NCBI RefSeq assembly: GCF_014898055.3
Contig: NW_023601754.1
Location: forward strand, 47,733,013 to 47,797,012
Length of the DNA stretch: 64,000 bases
Direction of reading: 5' to 3'
Source of the DNA: Talpa occidentalis
Taxonomy: Eukaryota > Chordata > Mammalia > Eulipotyphla > Talpidae
The number at the start of each line of letters is the position of its first letter. Positions within the stretch are counted from its first letter, which is position 1. The position numbers were made by a program, and so were the translations under genes. Below are positions 36,177 to 45,546 of the stretch, piece after piece. The notes beneath the pieces were generated by a model that searched no databases, had not been told where the DNA came from, and was given only the letters and a program-made list of their open reading frames with translations.

Positions 36177-39100
36177 TAATCCCCACTCTCAGTTATGACC
36201 TTCCATTTCTATGGGAAAAGGGGCGTCGTGTCATCTGGCTGCTTCCTGCTGAACAGGGTCGTCGTGGTGGGGGGTTTACTATGGAAGGCCTGCACTTACT
36301 GGTGCCATAGTTCCCGACATGATGTTAAGGTCTTGGTGCTGGTGTGGCAGTGCCAAGATATACAACACAGCGTAGTCCTAAATGTAAGAGGGATTACTTT
36401 TTCTCTTCCTCAAGATGATGACATTAAGGCTATAGCCCTCACTGGAGAGGACCGGAGAATAATATAGTTACGGAGACATAATTTTTCTCTACCCTCATCC
36501 CAATTCTGTAAAATAGTAAACCAAATCTAATTTTAACAATTTTCCCTATATTTGCATAAACTCATTGGGCAGAGTAAACAAGTAGAGTGTTGTTGGCTTT
36601 GTTGAAAATTCCACAGGCCTTAGCGTGAGCTTTTTAACATCCAGTCCATGCTGGCTTTATCAAAGTCACAGTCTCACCAATCTTCACCTGAGAATTCCTC
36701 TTCTCAAGGTTCCCAGGACTTTTTCCAGGGTTTTCCTCAGTCCTGTCCATGTCCATGGAGGCAGCTTCCTCATTTTTTATGGAGGTCTCTGGAACCCAGT
36801 AAGCAAGGTGACAGGCTCTTCTTGGCTGGCTCTTCTCAGCTCAGCACGGTTTATTCCCAGAAGAATTTCAATCAAAGCCTTTTAACAAAACATGTTTAAT
36901 TTACCAGGTTAAGGAGAAATAAATAAAATTCCCTATTGAGATTATGCAAAGATAGACATTGTCCTGAGAAGTACAAATATTGCCTATAAATTTTTGGGAT
37001 GAGACAAGAGAAAAGCAAATGCTTCAGTTTGTTCATAAAAAGATACAAATTGTCATTGTTTAGATCATAGCCCAGCTTAAAGACAAGGTTTCTGGAGACC
37101 CAAAAAACCAAAACATTAAAAACTAATTTTTTTTTAAAAGTCATGAAATATTATTCAAATCTTCCTCAGTGTACTTTCCATATATTAAGTCTCCATCTTC
37201 TGTTGGTAATTTTCATAAATCAAATTTTTATAGGCTTGGTAGGTCTTTTCAGTTCCAAAACATATCTATATTGTCAGTCTCTTTTTGTGAGTTTTTTTAA
37301 AGACAAAGCTCAGCAAATAAACTTTAGAAAGAACAAAAACTCGAAAATGACCATACCTAAAATCACGGCTTAAGGTAAAAGACAAGGATGTTTGCTCAAT
37401 TTTGTGACACACATACACATATATATTTCAGTATAATCAGAACCATCCAATAATATTATACCAGAACATACTAGATTTTAAAAATCGCACATATTTTAGA
37501 ACACTTTAATCAATTTTATATATGCTGAAAAGGTATAACTTTTTCCCTCAATGACAATTTTTATGAAGTTTTAACATTTCTAGATTGGTCCAATGTGTTT
37601 TAGCATTTTGCTATAAGGAAAATAATTTATTAAGAGTCCTAAGACGAATCAAATAATTTTACTTGATTCAAAAAAAAACTTTACCATTTCTGAAATTTGA
37701 CTCCAAGAAAAGTTTTTCACAGGCTTAATAATATATACAGATTTTTATAAAACAACACTAAGGTACCCAGAGTGATAACTAGAGGTTTTTAAAAGTAGAT
37801 ATATTTTCACAGTGCTCAACAATGCTGACAGGACTATATTTTTCAGTTTACCAAGTCCAAGGGTAAAAGAGAACCAAGATTTCAGATTACCTAAACAGTT
37901 TTTAATTTGTCATCAAGAACTAGTAAAAGCAGTTTAAGAATATTTGAGCCTTTACTGCAGATGGAAAAGAAATTAAATTTTGGTTTTAAGTAAGTACACC
38001 ACTGATAATAAATTTGAATATTCCTAAAGCAAGTCATTCTAGCACATAGCATTTTTCTAAGATACCTCTCTCAGATCTGCAAAGCTTTAACACCTTTTTT
38101 TTTTCAAGATAGCTATTTTGTTTTGACACTAAATTTTTCAGACCTTTAGCATATTTTTTACATACATATCTTAACACAATCTCGCTTTATTTGCATTTAG
38201 AGTTACAACATTTTAGTTTTTAATTTTTAGATTGTAAGACTGTTATAGAAGACTTTTGTCTTTATTTATGCCCACAGGCCCAGAGATCTTTTTCCAAAGT
38301 CCAAGCCACCAGCAATTAGGCAATAGAGCATCCATTGCCCCAGCAGAGGCACATTCATCGCACTTTAAAGCAAGCAGGGAGTACAGAAGCTGGAGACTCC
38401 CAAGAGGTCATCTGGTCATCTGGGCCACACAAGTCAGGCGCCTGGCCAGAGAAAGTCCATCAGTCACTCCCTGAAACTTTTAGTCCACTCTGAGGCCTTG
38501 TCCCAACAAAACTTCACCTAACAGGCAAGCCTCACATTTTTTACTTTAAGACATTGTTAGAGCTGTTATGCTATTATTCCTTTGTACTGGATAACTCATA
38601 CATAAACACATGTTTTATTTTTTTCTGGATGATAACAATAAAGTTTTGTTTTCCTACTATAAGAAGCAAAAATACACCAAAAGCTCATCAAGCGGTCAAC
38701 AAACTTTCGTTATTAAACTTAGTAAATCCTTAGTTTTATAGGAAAAATATACCACCATTTAAATAATGATAAGAAGAACAGAGATACCAACTGTAGCTCT
38801 AGTTTTTTTTAGGATACGAAGTTCAAATTGCAGAGTTATAAATGAAACAAATTTATATACCAGAGGTTTTTTTTTTTTTTCCCCCCTTGGCTAGGACAAG
38901 GGAAGGAAAAATTAATTAAGTTGCTTACCTGGGGAACAAAGGTATTTCTTTCAAGGTAAAGAAATAGTGGGCCAGTCTTTTTAGATGAGAATTTTATCAA
39001 AAAGAAGTCCAGCTATAAACAAAATCACACTTATCTCTGTTAACATAGACCAGGTCAATATTTTTTCTTTTTTTCTCTTTTTTTTTTGACCACTCCAAAT

Positions 39101-40700
39101 TTTTTAAAACACATTTAACACAATAAAACTTTTAACTCCCAACATTATAAATCTAAGACATATGTGCTTTAATTAAACCATTACATTTTGAACTAGTTTT
39201 TGTTCACCAAAAATTTTAGATCGCGATCTCAAAATTTGGGTTCTTTTCTATTAGAATTTATATAGGCGCCATTTAAAATGATTTTTAACACAGTAACCCT
39301 CCAGAGACAAAAAAACACAAAGGCAAAGACATAGACACAGAGATCTCTTTCATTTAGAATTTTGGCCATTTGCACTAATTTTTAGAGATAGTTATTTTAC
39401 CAATATTTCTGACAACACTGACAATAATTATTAATTTGCTTTTTAATATCTTTTCTAACTAACTCCTTCAGATAAGAAAACATTTCTCAAGTTATATTTG
39501 TAAGAATGCCCCTTAGGTTCTAAAGAAAGTGGGGCATAAAATTCCCTATCAGTTTTCTAAGGCCACATATTCCTTTAAATTCCTAGAAGAGATATTGGAT
39601 GGGTAGACAGTTTCACCAAAACTATATCCCTTTCAATACAAAGAAAGTCTAATTCCTAAAACAATTACATTAAGTTTTCAAGTTAAGTTGATATAGCCAT
39701 CTAAGTTCTGTTGTTTTTTTTTTTGTTTTTGTTTTTGTTTTTGTTTTTAATCAAGGAGGTTTCCAATAAGAGAGATGGAAGTTAAAGTCCTTACATGTTC
39801 TAATAAGCATCCCATTTTAATCATTTTAAAACCTCTAGAACCCAAGATTGGAACCATTTTTAAAGACAAGCATAGAAAACTCAAATTGCTTCACGGAGTC
39901 CTAGTTTCTGTTTGACCTCACGGATGAGGCCTGGTCCTAAGAAAGATAGAACATGGGCCATGAGATATACATGGGCCACGAGAAGGACAGCAGAAGAGGC
40001 AAATTAAGATCTTAACTTGGCAGCTTATTTGTTCTTAGATTCTTACTAGAAATTTGATAAGGAATATTATTTACAGAAACCTACTATGTAGTTTGATTAG
40101 TAAATTGATTATTTTAAGAGACTTAGATTTTCAAGGAAACCTAAAATTTTATGGTCAATAAGAAGTTTAGAAATTTTCCAACCAACTAGCAAGCTTCCTT
40201 TATAGCTAACTAGAAAGTCCAAAGTAATCTTGACAAAACCATCTGAGCCTGATCCCAGAAGTCTCAGCACGTGATCAGAAAAGCCTGAAAATTTATAGGA
40301 AGAAAACACCTCCTTAAAGTGGAGAAACACTCTCTTCAGCTTACTTTACATCCAATTATTACAGTGACTGGTAAATACTGAGTTAGGTATCTGACTAAAA
40401 CATAAAAAGCAGAAAAATACCAAATTTTTAAATTATCCAAGACCTGATTCCAGATACTTGCTTGAATTCCTTACACAGGCACAAAGATCTGATTCACAAA
40501 TCTATTTGCATAAAATGGGGAAAAGGTAAGGTAAGACAAGAATAGAAAAACTGAAAAAGAGGTGTCCACAAGACCAAAAACCTGGCTCACAAAATGCCAA
40601 GAGCTGGAGGCCTGGGTAGAAGGGATTAGCATAGCCATTGACACAGCTATGGAAACCAAGATCCTCAGTCTCCAATGCCTAGATTACAAAGCATAACACC
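36177..40700. other. AT-rich, non-coding interior of the provirus
   Basis: About 4.5 kb of markedly AT-rich sequence in an otherwise GC-rich window. Only a handful of frames exceed 60 codons and none resembles protease, reverse transcriptase, integrase or envelope. A (GTTTTT)n run lies at 39712-39750. Its origin is unknown: a non-autonomous family interior or captured host DNA are both possible. Confidence 0.65.
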
Positions 40701-40779
40701 CAAGCAGGTATAAAGATATGGAGATTGGGCCTATTGTAGAATTGGGCCTATTGTAGAATCTCTGGTCACTTTCAGATTC

Positions 40780-41230
40780 TACATAATTATCCAGAATCAG
40801 CAACTAACCCGAAGGCTCACAAGGGGCGAATCCCTCCCAAACAGAAGACAACTATATCCGTTCAATCTCTGCACAGGCTCCGGAGAGCACTCCGTCTGCC
40901 CACCTGTGCCTAAGTAGCTTCCTCTTTTCACCAACCCTCTCCCTCTGCAGGGCAGCAGCCTCCCTGCCTGCCCATGACCTGTCTCTCTGGGGCCTCTCCT
41001 CACTGACCTCCCTCAGCGGAGGTCACTCTCCTCAAAGCCACCCACCTGCAACCACGCAGGCCTCTCTCAGCAAACCTGTCCCTCCTGGGGCAGCTGTTCC
41101 TGCCCGCTTGTGTCTCCTTTACTTTCCTTGTCCCCTTTCCCTAATAAACCTGCCCTTTCAATATAACTAATGTCTCCATCTCGTGGAGAAACTGGCCTGG
41201 GAAGCTTGCTGCAGGTCCCTGAAACAGGAG
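40780..41230 (+). repeat. Possible LTR-like segment inside the provirus
   Basis: A C/T-rich stretch ends with CCCTAATAAACCTGCCC at about 41130 and a TCTCCATCTCGTGGAG hairpin-like stretch at about 41171. This is the usual look of an LTR R-U5 region on the plus strand. Paired ends and duplication were not found, so it is tentative. Confidence 0.3.
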
Positions 41231-41634
41231 CTCTGGCAACACCTTTCCCATAGTGAACCCAAAGACCCCGCACTCCAGACCCACTAACTCCAAAAACAAC
41301 ATCAAGTAGAAGTCCTGGTCCAAGCCCAGTTTTCTCTCTGGAACAATTACAGTCCTTCCAGCCATCTGCCAATGTCCTAGAAGAGTCAGAATAATCTTAG
41401 GTTGCCTAAAGCCAAAGCATCTGGACTGACAATGAATGTCAGGGTAAGATTTTAGCAGAGCATAGATAAAAGGAGCTCACAGGTGAGCCAGCCAATGTGG
41501 AAAAGGAGAGTATATTGCCTGGCTCTTGTGCTAAAAAAAAAATCAGTCTGTTCCCCACAATCAGTTTTTCCTGGGCTCCTGCAGGGAAACCATGATAGGG
41601 GTTGCTTCTGATGCCGGAATTGTCAGGTCTAGTA

Positions 41635-41699
41635 TCCCAGCCAGGAACGGATCTCAGGCTGCAGGGCAGCGCTGAGTCCCAGCCACTAGACCCCCAGGG
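41635..41699 (-). pseudogene. Degenerate tRNA-Glu-like sequence inside the provirus
   Basis: The minus strand reads CCCTGGGGGTCTAGTGGCTG then GGACTCAGCGCT, and closes with TTCCTGGCTGGGA. This follows tRNA-Glu from acceptor arm through D arm and back to the 3' strand. The central arms are diverged and it is not expected to be functional. It could be the head of a decayed tRNA-Glu SINE. Confidence 0.45.
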
Positions 41700-41703
41700 T
41701 TGG

Positions 41704-42120
41704 TGTCTCAAGAAGCCACAGCAGGAACTTCGCAGACGCTCAGGCAAGCAAGCGAGAAGAGGCAGTTTGTTTAGAAAAAGAAAAAGTTTATTGAGGAGGA
41801 AAAGAGCAGAAATAAAGTGGGACTCCCAGGCCAGGGAACCAGGCCTGGGAGGGGCAAGGAAGCCAAAGTGGAGTCATGTCTTAGGGAATATAGACCTTTT
41901 TTCCCTCATTATTCTAAAGCTGCCCCAGTCTCTTTGTGATTGGTCAGTTCTCGGCTGTCTCACTCAATTTGCTACTGAGTGGGATCTTCACATTCCTTAT
42001 CTAACAGCTTTCTCTTTCCCCATTTGTTGCATCTTTAAATTTATGGCCCAGTCTTCTGGATGGGCATCCCTGCATTGAAGTTAAACAGCTGCCCTTCTAA
42101 TGTGTCCATAAATTAAACCA
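41704..42120 (-). repeat. Possible nested LTR abutting the tRNA-Glu-like sequence
   Basis: On the plus strand it starts TGTCTCAAGAAG. On the minus strand it carries CAATAAACTTTTTC, a poly(A)-type signal (about 41786-41800), and a CCAAT box opposite about 41937. The far end is not defined. Confidence 0.35.
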
Positions 42121-43012
42121 CTCTCCATTTCTCCAATCTCCGCCTCCCTTTACCACCTGAAGGAAACCAGGACCAGCATTAACAATGTTGTCCTTGGTCC
42201 TGGCATGTTTGTTTTCCTAATGGAATGGGTTACTTTCCCTTGCTTGTCCTTATCTCTGAAGCCTCCCTAAATTCTTCAGAGGTCCCCTCCTGCACTGTCC
42301 CTAAAACTGCCTAATAACCCTAGCTTGCCCTGTCTCACTTCTTAGACAGGTTTGTAGCTACAGGTCGACCACTCAGTTAATATTTTCCCCAAGGGGCTTT
42401 TAGATGGAACAAATATGGCACCTCTCATAAGTTTAACTAAATCCCTGGCTTCCAAAAACAAACGGGAAACTCCAAATACCAAATACCAAATAGATATCAA
42501 GTGACAAAAACCCAAATGTTTCCCAATTCCCACTCAACCGGCCTAACACACCAAAGAGCGCTCCAAATTGAGGGAGACTCATAGACTCCCTCCCAAATGA
42601 GGAGACCTGAACTCCCCCCAAGGGGACTCAGATTCCTCCCGAATGTGTGAAGGCCAAGGTCTTGGCGTGCACGCCAGGGGAACTTACACAAACGCCAGGG
42701 GACCGCGGTTTTCCATCCAGTTTCCATCTCCTCAAAGGTAAATCCAGGGTGCAGAGAAGAGCTGTGCCTCTCCCGAGGAGGACTTGGAAGTTCCCGGAGG
42801 AAAAAGAACTCCGCAGCTGCTGGGACTCTCCCTCATCCTCCTGGAGAGAGGGCGCTCCCTCTCAGCAGGAGTCAGGATGCCACCCGGGATGCCCAGGCCC
42901 CTCTCTGACAGCACAGACCAGCATAGATAGGTGAGCCCTGTGCTCTGCAGCAGGCAACAGCTCCGTCAGTTGGAAGTCAGAGTTGGGGTTGGAGAGCCGA
43001 AGTGGCATCCAC

Positions 43013-43030
43013 CTCCTGGCTGGCTCGCCA
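43013..43030 (-). other. Primer-binding site, tRNA-Arg type
   Basis: Plus-strand CTCCTGGCTGGCTCGCCA equals, as I recall it, the last 15 bases plus CCA of mammalian tRNA-Arg (ACG). The proviral strand therefore holds its complement, four bases inside the 5' LTR. Confidence 0.85.
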
Positions 43031-43034
43031 AAAT

Positions 43035-43527
43035 TGTTACCAAATGCCGGCCTCAGTTTCCCTCAGCCAATAAAAGGAAACTAAGTTTGAGGAAAAGGAA
43101 AGCGGTTTTATTGTCGACAAATGAGGAGGGAGGCAGACTCATGTTCCGAAAAACCACCGTCCTGCTCTTGGCAGCGGGCAGGGGTATTTATACAGGGGAG
43201 ATGGGTAGGCGTCCGCGAAGGGGAGGGGGAAGGGGTCCGCACAGAGACAAGTGGGCGCCAGCTCAACAGGGAGATGGATGGGTGTCAGCTCATTCATCTT
43301 AAGGGAAGGGAAGTGTCAAGGCACAGAGAGGGGTGATGGCCAACTTTTTTCCTTAGGGTGAGGGGAAGAGGGAAGGTCTACAGGGAAACCTGTGGGCGCC
43401 AGCTTTTTTTTTTTTTCTTCCAAGGGGAGGAAGCTGCAACAAATGGAAAGACAAGTCATCAATCCCATTAATGCTAGATAAGGGAATTGCAAAAAATGGG
43501 GGAAAGACAAACTTGTTAACTGTATCA
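43035..43527 (-). repeat. Provirus 5' LTR
   Basis: 493 bp with the same ends as its partner. It is shorter by about a dozen one-base losses, nearly all within homopolymers (for example TTATTTGTC to TTATTGTC, CTCTTTGG to CTCTTGG, AGGGGGAG to AGGGGAG). Confidence 0.93.
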
Positions 43528-44247
43528 CCCGGACAATGAGCGGCTGATCCTCTAGACCCATCATTCCCAGGGGGACCCCAGGACCAGTCACCCCAACTGG
43601 CCATGATGCCTGGAGCACAACAGAGCCTCGGGCTTCTCTCTCTGCCAACAGACAACCCCCCACCCCCGTCTCTCCTCCCCTCTTCAGCGAGTGTATTCCA
43701 TGAGCCCAGCTTTTCTTTCTCACCCGGTCTCTGGTGAATTCCCTCACCGGGCCCCTCTGGCCTGACCCGATTCTCCCCCAGGCCCTGGAGAGAAGCGGGT
43801 GCTCCCGGGGCTGGGAGTGCAGCAGCCTGGAGCCCTGTGTCTGCTCAGGGCAGGAGTCACCCAGGCCTCTGTCTGCAGGCACAGCGGGAGCGAGGACAGG
43901 GCTTCTTGGGCCCTTGGTGGGACTGGGCGCCAAAGCCTTCATCTTGCTCGGCCTCGTCTTCCTCATGTGAGTCGGGGTCCCCCTGAAGCCCTCACAGGCA
44001 GTGGGTTGGTGTGGGGTGAGGAGGGGCACACTCCTAAGTGCCAGCCCAGGGATCAGGGTGAGTCTGACCCCTGGAGTCTCTGCCCAGAGCAGTCCCCACG
44101 CCCCTCCCACAGCTCTCCAGGCCCCTGGTGAGCAGCTGGCTGAAGGGCCTGGTCTCCCTCCACAGAGTGAAGAGAATCAGAAGAAAAGCACAGAAGGAGG
44201 CAGCAGGGAGCAGGCCAGGCCCCCAGGCTGCAGGGAGAATCCCCAGG

Positions 44248-45008
44248 GTGAGTGACTCAGGGTCTTCTGAGGATAAGTGGGGCCTGGACCCTCTGGGGCT
44301 GTGCCTGGGGCTCTGCTCCAGGGCAAAAAGGGTTCCCTGGTCACACCCGTTCCTCCCCTGGCCTCCCTGAGCTCTTGACCCAGAGACTGAGCCTCCCTCA
44401 CCCCCTCCCGGGACCCACCAAGTCCAGTCAGGGCCCCTCAGGGCAAAGCTTTTCTCTGTCCGCTTCCCCACTGAGTCCTCTGAGCCCGGGTTCTGTCAGG
44501 ATCCCTGGCCTCTTCCCCGCCTTCCCCACAGGCCTCCCCTCACCCCCACCACCTAAACTCCCCTCCCCAAACAAGCTCTGGCAAGAAACTCCCCGACAGC
44601 TGTCACTCACCCTCAGCCCTGCCGCCCCCACAACGGGTGGGGCAGAAATCCCCGGAGCCTCCTGCAGGCCTATCACTGTCCCGCAGCCACACTGCCCAGG
44701 AGGACAGACAGACAGACGCACGGATGTGGGGTCAGAGAGCCGGGTCCTCGGGTCCTGTGAGGAGAGTCTCCCCAGAGCTCCCCTTTCAGCAGCTGCGGGG
44801 AGTTCCAGAGAGGCTGGGCACCCCCACAGGGCAGGGCATCAGATCACAGGGCCAGGGCGGAGGCAGCACAGAGAAGGGCAGGCGCTGCCTCTCCAGCCTC
44901 GGCCTCGGCTCCTCCGTGTGCAGCATGAGCTCCTGCTCCTCCCGTGCTCCCTGGGCCGCGCCTCGGGTGGTTTCTATGTGGGGGCTCCCTGGGTAGATCT
45001 GAGGGCCC
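44248..45008. other. Copy B downstream sequence up to the gap
   Basis: Up to about 44695 it parallels 48411-48825 of copy C, so it is duplicated intron. The rest has no counterpart in copy C. No ITIM exon is found. Confidence 0.6.
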
Positions 45009-45108
45009 NNNNNNNNNNNNNNNNNNNNNNNNNNNNNNNNNNNNNNNNNNNNNNNNNNNNNNNNNNNNNNNNNNNNNNNNNNNNNNNNNNNNNNNNNNNN
45101 NNNNNNNN
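45009..45108. other. Assembly gap, 100 N
   Basis: Exactly 100 unknown bases, a conventional placeholder for a gap of unknown size. It falls between SIGLEC copies B and C and cuts the LTR upstream of copy C. Confidence 0.99.
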
Positions 45109-45219
45109 CCTCCTCCGCTGTCCACAAATTAAACCACTTCCTTTCCTCAAAGTCCGTTTCCTTTTACTGGCTGAGGGAAATGGAGGCCGGAGTTCGCTCA
45201 CAGAAGGAGCAGATGCCCC
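45109..45219 (+). repeat. 3' part of the duplicated solo LTR upstream of SIGLEC copy C
   Basis: Near-identical to 32943-33039 plus flank (CTTTTACTGGCTGAGGGAAA, then GGAGTTCGCTCACAG). The solo LTR is therefore part of the tandem duplicated unit and predates the duplication. Its promoter half lies in the gap. Confidence 0.85.
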
Positions 45220-45546
45220 CCAAGGCCAGGTCATTTATCACCACCACTTCCCTCCTCCGCACCCCACCATCTCTAACGCCTGCGGGTGCCCCCTCTTGTG
45301 CCCACACCAGGGGTGGCCCCTGGGGACTCCTACAGGACCTACGTCCCGCTGTGCAGGGAGCTGAGAGCTGCAGGCGGGTCCTCCTGCCCCACGACCCTCA
45401 GTGACCCGGGACGAGAAGTGTCTACGCAGCCTGCCTGGCGCACAGTGTGGGAAGCTCCTCCCTGTGGTCAGCTCATTTTGACCGCCCCATCTTGACTCCA
45501 TCGGGGCTTCCTCAGCCTGTGCCCCCAGATCCGCCACTCCCCCGCG

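Larger units (their letters stand above)
35671..43527 (-). mobile_element. Endogenous retroviral provirus, 7.86 kb, tRNA-Arg primer site, no intact coding genes
   Basis: Two direct LTRs (35671-36176 and 43035-43527) bracket a 6.86 kb interior, and the 4-bp host duplication CCCG flanks the whole (35667-35670 and 43528-43531). The minus orientation is shown by the primer-binding site at 43013-43030, the poly(A) signal opposite 35743-35748, the TATA box opposite 35820-35829, and a purine-rich tract opposite about 36177-36194. A gammaretrovirus-like gag start can be seen on the minus strand near 42350-42430 (PSKSPLGKIL), broken by stops soon after. No pol or env motif was recognised. Most of the interior (36.2-40.7 kb) is AT-rich and lacks long frames. 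A 4-bp duplication and this gag start fit class I (gamma-like) ERVs. The element sits antisense in the copy B intron. Confidence 0.88.

Noticed and set aside
36625..36885. Plus-strand 86-codon frame at the env end of the provirus
   Set aside because: It is antisense to the provirus, short and without retroviral motifs.
44252..45364. 370-codon frame after SIGLEC copy B
   Set aside because: It runs through the N gap, so it is not evidence of a continuous protein, and it crosses intron and LTR sequence.
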